Assembly (NCBI GenBank): GCA_037969235.1
Contig: JBBKXA010000091.1
Coordinates: 1-64,000, forward strand
Direction: 5' to 3'
Length of the DNA stretch: 64,000 nt
Source of the DNA: TMED27 sp037969235
Lineage (GTDB): Bacteria > Pseudomonadota > Alphaproteobacteria > Micavibrionales > Micavibrionaceae
Of the stretch, positions 51,677 through 61,726 are shown piece by piece (position 1 is the stretch's first letter; each line of letters starts with the position of its first letter). The notes under the pieces are model-generated. The model had not been told where the DNA came from and did no database searches. It saw only the letters and a program-made list of their open reading frames with translations. Position numbers and translations under genes: made by a program.

Positions 51677-54676
51677 GTGGGTCAAACAAACACAAAGAAA
51701 GTTGCAAAATATATTGTAATGCCTGGAATATTTCCACGCATTAAGCAATTTCTGACGTCTGGGTTTGGCTATATCGCTTTTCTTATGGCGCAAATATATT
51801 CAATGGTGCGCCTTTTGCCACCCCAGCACCCCTATCTTGATCCAAAAAACATTGGTCATTATGGAATTCGCCACGTCATAGCACAAGCTGCAAACAATTT
51901 GGTCATGAGCAAAAAGAATATAGATCAAATTATAGTCTTCATCCTGATGCTTACGGGCGTAGTTTTAATTTTAGTCCAGCTTGGCGCCGTATTGTTTAGT
52001 GTTATTTTCGGCTCCGCCATGGCTTTGCCAACCATTTTTGAAACTGTAAACCCCGATAATGACATTGCTTTTATGTTGCTCGACCAAGTTTTTGGAGTTG
52101 GTGCATTACAAGCTGGTGGCACACCATTTTTTAATTCATGCGTTTCGCAAGAAATAAGGTGTTTTCCAACAGATATAAATGGGCGGACATTCCCTTGGCC
52201 ATTCCATTACGCTCTGCAGAACCTGTTTCGTTTTTATTCGCTAGGTATTTTGGTCATAGGTACAATTATTTTCCTATATTTTATGATGGTTATCGTCGTC
52301 GAAACTGCCACTTCGGGCACGCCCTTTGGTCAGCGCTTTCAAAATGTATGGGTACCCATTCGCCTTGTTATGGCCGTAGGGCTTTTGATCCCTTTAGGGT
52401 TTGGTTATAATGCTGGTCAATATATCACTTTTATGTCTGCGAAGCTTGGCTCTGGCATGGCCACCAATGGCTGGATTGCGTATAATCGCGGTATCGAAAC
52501 ACCTGGGCCTGGCTCCACCTTAACAGCAAATAACGCAACAGGTGAGGACGAAAATTTAATTGCCATGCCCGCACAACCTGACGCCGCAATTTTTGCACAA
52601 ATGATGTCCATCGTGCACTCGTGCGCTTTTGCGCACTATTTGCACAACCCACTTATTACCCAAGGTAGCGGCACAGCAAGAAACAATTCAATAAATGTAC
52701 AGTTTCCGGAAAATCAATTCACCGCCATTTGGTACTATTTCAATCCAAAAGCTGTAAAGCCATATTACGTAAAAGCAGAATCCCCTTGGCAAACGGGCGG
52801 GACCGTTGCAGAAGGCTTTCCGCTCGTACCCGACCCCTACCAAGAAGCTTTAGATTTTTATTCAAGTGGCGATATTATCATTCGTTTTGGGCGTGATGAC
52901 CCTAATGGCTATTCTAATGATGAATATACAGGAAAAATTGAACCCACCTGCGGAGAAATTCGTATTCCGATTAGTGACCGCAGAAAAACAACTAACACAT
53001 CCATGCACATTCCCGGACCAGGAGAAGATAATGCTGGATATTTAGGCAGTGTAGCTCTCCAGCGTTTTTACTTTAATCTTATTAGCAGACTCTGGGGAGG
53101 ATTTGGCATGTCCGAGGATTATATCGATTTTGCTGGCCGCATGACAATGCTCTCCTCGCCTAAAGATAAGAGTGACAATGCTCATACACCCTGCGAAATG
53201 GGATGTGCAGGGCCAGTTGGCGTAAATCCAGGACTCCCTGGCGGTGGCTGTGGAGCACCTGATTACCGCACCTCTGCTTGTGCACGAGACCCTGTCACAT
53301 CGCTTTGGAAACAAAGAGCCATCGATAAACTACAATTAGAAATCAATACCAATTTCGGCAATATTTGGCGCAATTATAATCAAGGCACCAATCAATTCGA
53401 TACCACAGCAGAAATGCGCGATCGTGGCTGGGGCGGAGCAGGAATATGGTTCAATACCATCGCCGCAGTAAATGGCGCGTTTGTTGCTTCTGCCCTTGAC
53501 GTGCCCTCCCTTACAACATATCCGCTGTTAATGGAAAAAGTACGTGCCGAAAAAGTTGGAAAAGACACGGGCGCTAGTGGTATTGAACTCTTTAATCCGA
53601 ACGCATCCATTGATGGGCGAGAAGTTGCAATTAAAGAACTTGGCCCCGATGCAATGCCAGCGGCCAAATCAATGTATCACGTCATTGAATATTGGAATCA
53701 AGACAGTGCCAACATGGCGCATGCCAGCAAAACAACCAGTGCTGGCGCCATGGAAGACGCCATGAATATTATTTTTGGTACATATGGTTTATTTGCCATG
53801 ACCGACGACAATGAGAATATCCACCCACTTTCACAACTGGTGACGCTGGGCAAAGGCCTTGTTGAATCGGCTGTACGAAACGTGACGGGGGCTTCTCTTG
53901 CCTCAGCTATGGGCGGTGCTGCAAAAGCTATGGACACCTCCGCAGGACCTCTAGTCCAAGCGGCAAGTGGATTTTTAATGTCCACAGCCTTTGTTGGGCT
54001 CACGGCTGGGTTTGTTTTATACTATGTCCTACCATTTTTGCCTTTTGTGTATTTCTACTTTGCGGTCGCATCATGGTTAAAAACTATTTTCGAAGCCATG
54101 GTCGGCGTACCATTGTGGGCATTGGCGCATTTAAGATTGGATGGAGACGGCCTGCCTGGTGATTCCGCTTCCAACGGCTATTTTCTCATATTTGAAATTT
54201 TCATTCGCCCTATCCTGACCGTAGCAGGCTTAGTGGCCGCATTATTAATCTTTACCGCGCAAGTACGCATCTTAAACTTTATATGGCCAATTGTTACAAA
54301 TTCAGTAGGCGGGTTTAACACTGATCCACTGGCAACACCAGCATTAGTCGCTGACCTTGCATTCAAAAAGCCGATTATTGACCAATTCTTCTACACTGTT
54401 ATTTACGCGATTATTGTGTACATGCTGGCCACGACATCATTTAAACTGATTGATAAAATTCCTGACAACCTTTTGCGTTGGATGGGACAGGGCGTATCAT
54501 CCTTCGGGGACCTCGATCAAGATCCAACACAAAACCTTACCCGTTACGCGGCCATGGGTGGTATGACCGCCGGCCAACAAGCAGCGCAAGGAATTAATCA
54601 ATTAGCCGGTGGATTAGGCGGCGGAGCTGGGCAAATATTAACTGGTGGCGGTACGTCCAAAATACCAGGTAGATAG
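51677..54676 (+). CDS. DotA/TraY-family membrane protein, copy 1
   Basis: 999 residues. The N-terminal block SGFGYIAF...VRLLPPQHPYL and YGIRHVIAQAANN (about 28-74) is shared with copies 2 and 3. Membrane helices follow at about 84-118, near 195-215 (ending ETATSGTPFGQRF) and near 240. A large extracytoplasmic region then carries conserved FNSC...C, HSCAF and CGEIRIP cysteines plus a Cys-rich insert found only here (53184-53293). RGWGGAGIWFN and HPLSQLVTLGKGL lead to four C-terminal helices with PFLPF and VPLWALAHLRLDGDGL. This fits the DotA/TraY family of type IVB secretion and IncI conjugation. Start GTG; ATG 51719 is an alternative. Confidence 0.82.
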   Translation: MGQTNTKKVAKYIVMPGIFPRIKQFLTSGFGYIAFLMAQIYSMVRLLPPQHPYLDPKNIGHYGIRHVIAQAANNLVMSKKNIDQIIVFILMLTGVVLILVQLGAVLFSVIFGSAMALPTIFETVNPDNDIAFMLLDQVFGVGALQAGGTPFFNSCVSQEIRCFPTDINGRTFPWPFHYALQNLFRFYSLGILVIGTIIFLYFMMVIVVETATSGTPFGQRFQNVWVPIRLVMAVGLLIPLGFGYNAGQYITFMSAKLGSGMATNGWIAYNRGIETPGPGSTLTANNATGEDENLIAMPAQPDAAIFAQMMSIVHSCAFAHYLHNPLITQGSGTARNNSINVQFPENQFTAIWYYFNPKAVKPYYVKAESPWQTGGTVAEGFPLVPDPYQEALDFYSSGDIIIRFGRDDPNGYSNDEYTGKIEPTCGEIRIPISDRRKTTNTSMHIPGPGEDNAGYLGSVALQRFYFNLISRLWGGFGMSEDYIDFAGRMTMLSSPKDKSDNAHTPCEMGCAGPVGVNPGLPGGGCGAPDYRTSACARDPVTSLWKQRAIDKLQLEINTNFGNIWRNYNQGTNQFDTTAEMRDRGWGGAGIWFNTIAAVNGAFVASALDVPSLTTYPLLMEKVRAEKVGKDTGASGIELFNPNASIDGREVAIKELGPDAMPAAKSMYHVIEYWNQDSANMAHASKTTSAGAMEDAMNIIFGTYGLFAMTDDNENIHPLSQLVTLGKGLVESAVRNVTGASLASAMGGAAKAMDTSAGPLVQAASGFLMSTAFVGLTAGFVLYYVLPFLPFVYFYFAVASWLKTIFEAMVGVPLWALAHLRLDGDGLPGDSASNGYFLIFEIFIRPILTVAGLVAALLIFTAQVRILNFIWPIVTNSVGGFNTDPLATPALVADLAFKKPIIDQFFYTVIYAIIVYMLATTSFKLIDKIPDNLLRWMGQGVSSFGDLDQDPTQNLTRYAAMGGMTAGQQAAQGINQLAGGLGGGAGQILTGGGTSKIPGR

Positions 54677-54704
54677 TAAATTAGTATGAAAGCAAAAAAA
54701 TAGT

Positions 54705-57500
54705 ATGAGTAGTTTTACAAAAAGAGATTTTATAAATTATGCGGTGTTGCCGGGTTTCCGCCAACGCTTGCAGGATCTTTTGGAAAGCGGCTTTCAATAT
54801 ATCCCCTATTTTATCGCAATTGTATATGGCGCTGTACGTCTGTTACCTGAAGGTCATCCCTACCTCAGCCCAGTGAATATGGGGCGCTTCGGTATTCGCC
54901 ATGTCATTGCCGAAGCCGCAAACAATATCGTTTTATCCAGAAAAAATATTGACCAGATTTTATTATTTGTCTGTGTGCTTTTTGGATTAATAATTGTGAT
55001 TCTTCAACTTATTTTACTGTTCACAGGTATTGTCATCCAGCCAGTAATGGCCCTACCAACGATGCCCACAAATTTTGCTGGATTTTTTGTCACACCAAAT
55101 CCTGAACAAGATCTTGCCCACATCATGCTTGATATGGTGTTTGGAATACCCAATTTATTCGATTCCTGTGTCGGCACTGGCACAGCTTGCCGCAATATTT
55201 TTGGAACGGCCATTGTCAAAGATGCTGGAGCACCTGGAGGGGTGTGGCTTATGGAAGGAACAGCCCTACCTTTCCCAATTCACCGCGGCTTACATGAACT
55301 TTTTTATATCTATAATATCGGCCTAACCATCGTGGGTGTATTCATCGCCTCATATTTCATAGCGACCGTTGTGTTGGAAACCGCACAAACAGGTACACCA
55401 ATGGGCAAGCGTTTTAACAAAGTCTGGGCGCCTGTACGCTTTGTCGTCGCCTTTGGCCTTCTCTTTCCGATCACCTACCATTTAAGTTCTGCGCAATATA
55501 TTGTGCTTTATGCGGCGAAATTCGGCTCTGGCTTTGCCACAAACGGCTGGACAATGTTTTATGAAACGATGAATTATTATAATCCTAAAACCTTGCTGCC
55601 AGGGGTCACAGATAATGACCCAACAGTGCCTTCAGCCACAGGTCATGTGGCCAAACCACAAACACCTGATTTGACTGGCCTTATCCAGTTTTTATTCGTA
55701 GCCAAAGCGTGTGCAGATGCACACAAGCTGGCCTACCCATCTATGTTAAACATCGAGCCTTACATCGTAAAAAACACGGTCAGCACAGTACCATATTATC
55801 AATTCACTGTTGCGAGTGGCACTCCAGCCGAATATGATAATATCATTAATTTTATTGAAGGCGAAAATAAAATAATAATCCGCTTTGGTTATCCCAGCGC
55901 CCGAGACAACCCAAATGCGATGGGAACAATAGCGCCAATTTGCGGTGAATTAAATTATACGGTCACCGATCCAAGACTATCTAGCATTCCAGCAAACCCA
56001 GATACAGCTGCAGAGCCCGCCATCGTTGCTTTGCAAATGCAACATTTACAAATAATATCAAATATGTGGTATTCGTGGCTAGACAACCTAGGGATAAATG
56101 GGGAACCTAACGTGCCCGACCGCTTCGCTAGAAGATACGCGCAATTTAATGCAACTAAAGCATATGACCCCAATCTCGTCATTCCAGATATCTCTTACAA
56201 GCGCGCGCTTATTGATTCATCACAAGCATTTTTAGAAGGCGTCATCAACGCCAGTGTAGATGTGCATGAGCAATCAAACAGCCAGGATTTTTACAAAGCC
56301 ACCTTTACCGAAAAAGGTTGGGGCGGCGCTGGTATTTGGTTTAATAAAATTGCCGAATTAAATGGCTCCTTTTCATCAGCCGTTCTCAACGCCCCAACGC
56401 CAACAAGCTTTCCTTCAATCATGGAAAGTGTTTATGCCGAAAAGCGCCAAGGAGAAGAAGGACTCGACTTTGCAGAGCGTTTTAATCCGCGATCCAATAA
56501 TGGTCAAGCTTCGGAGAGCTTGTCAGAAACGGATAAAAAAATCGCTTACGTACTTTGGAACGCCTATAACTATTGGGAAGACGTGACAAGCTCATCGTAC
56601 ACCGCACCGACAGGAAACAACATTATCGACATAATCAATGCGTTATTCGGCACTGAAGGCTTGTTTAATATGCGTAAAAACGAAGGTGTACACCCGCTGG
56701 CACAACTCGCAGGTGTCGGTCGATCATTGGTCGAAGGCGCTGTACGTAACCTCAGCTACGCCGCTATTGGCGGGGCAAGCGGCGGATTGGCAAGACTTGC
56801 GGATGCCGCAGGTTTCGCAGGAGCCGCGTCTAACGCTTCAAGCTTCCTCATAACATTCGCGATGATCGGTTTAACGGCGGGATTCGTTTTATTTTATGTT
56901 GTACCGTTCTTACCATTTATATACTTTTTCTTCGCACTTGGCGGCTGGGTGAAGGGCATATTCGAAGCCATGGTCGGCGCGCCGCTATGGGCATTGGCGC
57001 ACTTACGTATTGATGGGCACGGTCTATCAGGGCAGGCTGCCGTGAGCGGTTACTTCCTAATATTCGAAGTGTTCTTACGCCCGATACTCATTGTATTCGG
57101 TCTACTCGCAAGTATTTCCATTTTCTCTGCCCTCGTGAGTGTTTTAAATCAAATTTTTGATTTGGTTGTTATGAATGTGGGCGGCTTTGATGCAAAATAT
57201 GAAATGACTGGCGCTGGAGCTTCTAGCAAAATGGGTGTAATGCGCTCGGCATTAGATAAGTTTTTCTACACCATTATTTACACTATTATTGTCTATCTCA
57301 TTGGAATGTCCTGTTTTAAACTCGTCGATTTAATTCCGAACAATATTCTGCGGTGGATGGGGCAATCCGTGGCAACATTTGGCGACCAACAGGAAGATTT
57401 TGGACAAAGCTTGGTGGGCACGTCTACCATGGGCGCGCAACAAACACTCGGCTCACTCAGTGGAGGTCTACAAAAAATGGCTTCAATTGGTAAATCCTAA
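54705..57500 (+). CDS. DotA/TraY-family membrane protein, copy 2
   Basis: 931 residues, beginning 28 bp after copy 1. Same architecture: SGFQYIPYFIA...VRLLPEGHPYL and FGIRHVIAEAANN, ETAQTGTPMGKRF, cysteines in FDSC...AC, KACADAH and CGELNY, then KGWGGAGIWFN, VHPLAQLAGVGRSL and the C-terminal helices with PFLPF, APLWALAHLRIDGHGL and FFYTIIYTIIVYLIGMS. The Cys-rich insert of copy 1 is absent. It is closer in its C-terminal block (LNQIFDLVV-NVGGFD) to copy 3 than to copy 1, suggesting the order of duplication. Inner membrane, probably with a large periplasmic part. Confidence 0.82.
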   Translation: MSSFTKRDFINYAVLPGFRQRLQDLLESGFQYIPYFIAIVYGAVRLLPEGHPYLSPVNMGRFGIRHVIAEAANNIVLSRKNIDQILLFVCVLFGLIIVILQLILLFTGIVIQPVMALPTMPTNFAGFFVTPNPEQDLAHIMLDMVFGIPNLFDSCVGTGTACRNIFGTAIVKDAGAPGGVWLMEGTALPFPIHRGLHELFYIYNIGLTIVGVFIASYFIATVVLETAQTGTPMGKRFNKVWAPVRFVVAFGLLFPITYHLSSAQYIVLYAAKFGSGFATNGWTMFYETMNYYNPKTLLPGVTDNDPTVPSATGHVAKPQTPDLTGLIQFLFVAKACADAHKLAYPSMLNIEPYIVKNTVSTVPYYQFTVASGTPAEYDNIINFIEGENKIIIRFGYPSARDNPNAMGTIAPICGELNYTVTDPRLSSIPANPDTAAEPAIVALQMQHLQIISNMWYSWLDNLGINGEPNVPDRFARRYAQFNATKAYDPNLVIPDISYKRALIDSSQAFLEGVINASVDVHEQSNSQDFYKATFTEKGWGGAGIWFNKIAELNGSFSSAVLNAPTPTSFPSIMESVYAEKRQGEEGLDFAERFNPRSNNGQASESLSETDKKIAYVLWNAYNYWEDVTSSSYTAPTGNNIIDIINALFGTEGLFNMRKNEGVHPLAQLAGVGRSLVEGAVRNLSYAAIGGASGGLARLADAAGFAGAASNASSFLITFAMIGLTAGFVLFYVVPFLPFIYFFFALGGWVKGIFEAMVGAPLWALAHLRIDGHGLSGQAAVSGYFLIFEVFLRPILIVFGLLASISIFSALVSVLNQIFDLVVMNVGGFDAKYEMTGAGASSKMGVMRSALDKFFYTIIYTIIVYLIGMSCFKLVDLIPNNILRWMGQSVATFGDQQEDFGQSLVGTSTMGAQQTLGSLSGGLQKMASIGKS

Positions 57501-57577
57501 TAGAAAAGCGCAAATAATAACGTAGGAAGTATTTTGTTTAAATTCATACCACATAAGAAAGCAGGACAGAGTTTCAA

Positions 57578-60340
57578 ATGGCAACAAGCCGCGGCATATT
57601 AAAAAAGACTTTATTACCGGGAATCATCCCGCGTATTTTGTCGCTGTTTAAATCGGGCTTCGTCCAAATGGCTTACTGCATTGCATTGGTCTACGCCAAT
57701 GTACGTCTCCTACCGCCAAATCACCCCTATCTTAATCCCCAAAATATTGGCAGCTTCGGTATACGCCACGTCATTGCCGAAGCCGCAAATAATCTGGTTT
57801 TCAAAAGACAGAATATTGACCAGATTTTTATCTTTTTTCTCATCATGGCTGGTTTTGTTTTAATAATAATGCAATTTGGTCTATTGGCCATCGCCCTGCT
57901 TGCCGAACAACCCGCATTGGCTTTGGGCATTTTAAATGTTACGGAACTATTCGAAAACCCAAATACCGCCACCGGCTCACAAGGCCCCGCGCAGGATATA
58001 GCCTTCATTCTCATGGATCGGGTTTTTGGCGTAAAAGGATTTTTTGATTCTTGCGTATCGGATACTGCTGTAGCTTGTCTGTCTATGGACGGCGTAACAC
58101 CTTACCCAACTCCCACAACGTATCCATTTGCTTTTCACATTGGCCTTCATAAAATTCTACAGTTTTATTCGAATGGAATATTCCTCGTTGGCGTAATGGT
58201 CATCATTTATTTTGTCATTGCTGTAACCGCAGAAACCGCGCAAACAGGAATGCCCTTCGGCCAGCGTTTCAACAAAGCATGGGTACCTGTTCGTTTTATC
58301 CTGTTTTTCGCGCTCATCATGCCTATTAATATCGGTCAAGATAACGAGGGCTTTAATCTTGCACAACTCATCACATTTAAAGTCGTGCAGATGGGATCAA
58401 ACTTTGCATCCAATGGATGGGCCTTTTTTAACAATGGTTCTACAGCAGGCGGCCCATTAACCCCAGGTTTATCCGACAGCTACATGACCCAGCAATATGA
58501 CATGATCGCCACACCCAACGTCCCGGACATCACCGAGCTTGTACACACGATGTTTGTCGCCCGCACATGTGCAACGGCATATCATTTCGTCAAAGGAACC
58601 GAAGACGGATTTTTAATCGATGCTTATGTTATTCGCCAATCCACCCCTGGACTACCTTCCACAGTAAACGGCGGTGCAGGCGTTTTAGCAGATTCAATCC
58701 CTTTGGAAACAACAACCTATATAGCAGCAAGGGATTTTTCTTATAATGGCAATTTAACTATCCGTTTTGGTGAACGCCTTCGCCCTGGAAGTCAGTTAGA
58801 GACCGACAAAGGAGATGAATACAGAAACTACGCCGGTGGCGTCAAACCCTATTGCGGGGATGTAACCATTCAAATTCAGAGCCAAACCCAACCCGCCGCA
58901 GAATTCATTTTCAACCAATATTATAATATGATGCAAGGCATGTGGCTTGACACCAACCAAATTAGCCGCGCGCGTTGCATCGCTTATAAATATATAAATT
59001 CCAACTTAGAGCCAAACTGCACACCACAACCCACAGAAGCTTGGGCAACATCACAAACAACAGCATACCAATTGGCACTCGTAGCCTACGTTCAAGGCGG
59101 AATTAATCAACAAAGAGCATTAGCGGACTTTGATGTGAATGCTAATCTTATCTCACGCGGTTGGGCGGGAGCCTCAATATGGTATAATCGCATCGCAGAT
59201 ATGAATGGCGCCGTCACAGCGGCCGCATATAATATCCCTAAAAGCTCAAAAGCACCATGGATTTACGAAATTGCTGCCAAAAGCGCCGCACAAGAAAATG
59301 AGATGGTCACATCCGCTATGATGAACAATCAAGCCATGGCAAGCCGTTTAGGCTTAAACACTTTACTTGATATCGAAGAAGGAGAACGTGAAATTCTTCA
59401 AGCTATGAACTATGCCAATGGTTTTTGGAAAAGCAAAAGCGTCAATAATTTTCAAAATAAAACTGATCATATCTTGATTGATTTTATTAATGCCGTCATG
59501 GGAACAAGCGGGATTTTTGAAATGCGTAAAAACACAAATGTGCACCCACTCGCACAACTCAGCGCATTGGGCAAAGGTATGATGGAGGCCGTTAGCCGTA
59601 ACGCCGCTTATGGCTTAGTCCTTAGTGGAGCAACATCTCTAGGCTTTACAATGGGTGATATCACTGGCGACATGGTTGGCGTGGCCAAAGGATTTTTCTT
59701 TACAATGGTTATGACGACCATGGCCATGTCGGCGATTTTATATTATGTTCTGCCATTCCTACCCTTTATATATTTCCTATTTGCCATCAGCGGCTGGATC
59801 AAAAGTATATTCGAAGCCATCGTTGCAATGCCTTTGTGGGCACTCGCGCATTTACGCATTGACGGTGAAGGTATATCAGGCCCCGGAGCCACTAATGGGT
59901 ATTTCTTATTACTTGAAATTTTCCTCCGCCCCATACTTATTTTATTCGGTTTCGTGGCCAGCATATCTATTTTCTCTGCTCTCGTAAGTGTACTGAACCA
60001 AATCTTTGATCTGGTCGTGGGCAATGTCGGCGGGTTTGATAATGAGTTTGAGCAAACGGGCGCCCTCATCCAAATGCTTGACGTCGCGCGCAACCCAATT
60101 GATGAATTTTTCTATACCGCCATGTATGTCATCATCTGCTACTTAATCGGAATGTCATGTTTCAAACTCGTTGATAATATACCCAACAGCATCTTGCGCT
60201 GGATCGGGTCTTCTGTTCCTACAATGCAAGAACAATCGCAAGACCCTGCTGGCAAGCTAAGCAGTCAAGTTTTCCGTGGTACAAACCTTCTTGGAAACCA
60301 AATGCGTGGCAAAATGGGCGGCGATGTGGCGCTGATGTAA
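57578..60340 (+). CDS. DotA/TraY-family membrane protein, copy 3
   Basis: 920 residues, 77 bp after copy 2, with a fair ribosome site (AGGACAGAG). It repeats the shared blocks: SGFVQMAYCIA, VRLLPPNHPYL, FGIRHVIAEAANN, ETAQTGMPFGQRF, cysteines in FDSC...AC, RTCATAY and CGDVTIQ, RGWAGASIWYN, VHPLAQLSALGKGM and the helices with PFLPF, MPLWALAHLRIDGEGI and FFYTAMYVIICYLIGMS. The extracytoplasmic middle is the most divergent part. It ends in a soluble tail after the final helix and FKLVDNIPNSILRWIG. Confidence 0.82.
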   Translation: MATSRGILKKTLLPGIIPRILSLFKSGFVQMAYCIALVYANVRLLPPNHPYLNPQNIGSFGIRHVIAEAANNLVFKRQNIDQIFIFFLIMAGFVLIIMQFGLLAIALLAEQPALALGILNVTELFENPNTATGSQGPAQDIAFILMDRVFGVKGFFDSCVSDTAVACLSMDGVTPYPTPTTYPFAFHIGLHKILQFYSNGIFLVGVMVIIYFVIAVTAETAQTGMPFGQRFNKAWVPVRFILFFALIMPINIGQDNEGFNLAQLITFKVVQMGSNFASNGWAFFNNGSTAGGPLTPGLSDSYMTQQYDMIATPNVPDITELVHTMFVARTCATAYHFVKGTEDGFLIDAYVIRQSTPGLPSTVNGGAGVLADSIPLETTTYIAARDFSYNGNLTIRFGERLRPGSQLETDKGDEYRNYAGGVKPYCGDVTIQIQSQTQPAAEFIFNQYYNMMQGMWLDTNQISRARCIAYKYINSNLEPNCTPQPTEAWATSQTTAYQLALVAYVQGGINQQRALADFDVNANLISRGWAGASIWYNRIADMNGAVTAAAYNIPKSSKAPWIYEIAAKSAAQENEMVTSAMMNNQAMASRLGLNTLLDIEEGEREILQAMNYANGFWKSKSVNNFQNKTDHILIDFINAVMGTSGIFEMRKNTNVHPLAQLSALGKGMMEAVSRNAAYGLVLSGATSLGFTMGDITGDMVGVAKGFFFTMVMTTMAMSAILYYVLPFLPFIYFLFAISGWIKSIFEAIVAMPLWALAHLRIDGEGISGPGATNGYFLLLEIFLRPILILFGFVASISIFSALVSVLNQIFDLVVGNVGGFDNEFEQTGALIQMLDVARNPIDEFFYTAMYVIICYLIGMSCFKLVDNIPNSILRWIGSSVPTMQEQSQDPAGKLSSQVFRGTNLLGNQMRGKMGGDVALM

Positions 60341-60385
60341 TAGACCTAAGCCAAGCCCAATTTCAACATATTAATACTGGCAATT

Positions 60386-60414
60386 TTGTGCAAAACGCGT
60401 TATAAAGCTTTAAT
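60386..60414 (+). promoter_or_regulatory. Candidate promoter of the L,D-transpeptidase gene
   Basis: TTGTGC (60386-60391), 17 bp, TTTAAT (60409-60414), in the 156-bp gap after DotA/TraY copy 3. Confidence 0.3.
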
Positions 60415-60496
60415 CACAATCACCAAACGAAAATGTAGGGTCACCCCAAATGGATAACCAGACAAAATGTGCGGAAAAATTTGGACACCTATAATC

Positions 60497-61711
60497 ATGA
60501 ACACGATAAAAAAATTCTTACTTATTAACGCGCTTCTCATTTGCATCCCATTTTCCGACGCAAAAGCTGCTTATAATTTGCCATACATCGGCGAAACCAT
60601 TGAATATACAGCGCGCCACGAAGATACGTTTGTTCACCTTGCCCGCGACTATAACCTCGGTTTCACAGAAATGCGCGCCGCAAATCCATATGTTGACCCA
60701 TGGCTACCAGGCGAAAAAACAACACTCATTCTCCCTACCCGTCATATTTTACCCAATGCGCCAAGAGAAGGCATTGTCATCAACGTCGCCGATATGCGCC
60801 TCTATGCCTACATCAATGGCGACAACGAACCATACAGTACGCCAATAGGTGTTGGCCGCGAAGGGCTGAACACTCCTATCGGCACAACAACCGTAGTACG
60901 TAAAAAAGACGGCCCCACATGGCGCCCAACTGCACGCATGATTTCGGAAAAACCTGAACTTAAACCCGCATACCCCCCCGGACCCGATAACCCAATGGGC
61001 ACGCACGCTATATATTTAGGCTGGCCAACATATGCGCTACACGGTACAAACCGTCCATTTGGTATTGGCCGTCGCGTTAGCTCAGGTTGTATCCGCCTAT
61101 ACCCCGAAGCCATTAAAGAAGTTTTCAAACGTATCCCCGTTGGCACAAAAGTTACAGTGGTCAACCAGCCCGTTAAAATGGCGTGGATTGGTGATGAATT
61201 ATTTATCGAGGCGCATCCTACACTTGAACAATCCGTAGCGATGGAAGAAATGGGCGAAGTGCCCGAAGAAAAACTCACCAATGATGAGATGAACCAGCTT
61301 ATCAAAATTGCAGGAAATCACCAAGACCGCCTGCGCTGGCCCGCCATTCGTACAGCCCTCAAAGAACGTAGCGGCTACCCCGTATCAATCGCCCGTAAGC
61401 CAAGCGTTGAAGTCAACGACAGCGGCAAAATTGAAGAACACACCAATGCGACAAAGTTGACCACACAAAAAGCACAAGAATTATATGCAGGCTATGACGA
61501 AAAGTCCGATGTTTGGCGCGAAAATGAAAAAACTCCAGCAAAACAAATTGTTGTAGAAGAAACTGTAAAAATCACGTCACAAAAAGCAATCAAGGTCGAA
61601 GCTAACAAATCTCTAAACACCCTTCATGTGGACGAAAAAAACGTGACGACCATCGCTGAAAATTCCGACCATAACCAAGATGATGCCAACTCCTATTCTT
61701 TAAACCAATAA
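60497..61711 (+). CDS. L,D-transpeptidase (YkuD family) with C-terminal extension
   Basis: About 404 residues. A signal peptide (to KAA near residue 25) is followed by a LysM-like segment (HEDTFVHLARDYNLGFTEMR), then the YkuD domain. The active-site His is in YALHGTNRPF and Cys198 lies in SSGCIRL. Such enzymes form 3-3 peptidoglycan cross-links or attach proteins to peptidoglycan. A hydrophilic tail of about 160 residues follows, with no domain recognised. I prefer ATG 60497 over 60467, because the longer form delays the signal peptide. Confidence 0.9.
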   Translation: MNTIKKFLLINALLICIPFSDAKAAYNLPYIGETIEYTARHEDTFVHLARDYNLGFTEMRAANPYVDPWLPGEKTTLILPTRHILPNAPREGIVINVADMRLYAYINGDNEPYSTPIGVGREGLNTPIGTTTVVRKKDGPTWRPTARMISEKPELKPAYPPGPDNPMGTHAIYLGWPTYALHGTNRPFGIGRRVSSGCIRLYPEAIKEVFKRIPVGTKVTVVNQPVKMAWIGDELFIEAHPTLEQSVAMEEMGEVPEEKLTNDEMNQLIKIAGNHQDRLRWPAIRTALKERSGYPVSIARKPSVEVNDSGKIEEHTNATKLTTQKAQELYAGYDEKSDVWRENEKTPAKQIVVEETVKITSQKAIKVEANKSLNTLHVDEKNVTTIAENSDHNQDDANSYSLNQ

Positions 61712-61726
61712 ATCGTTTTTAAATCA

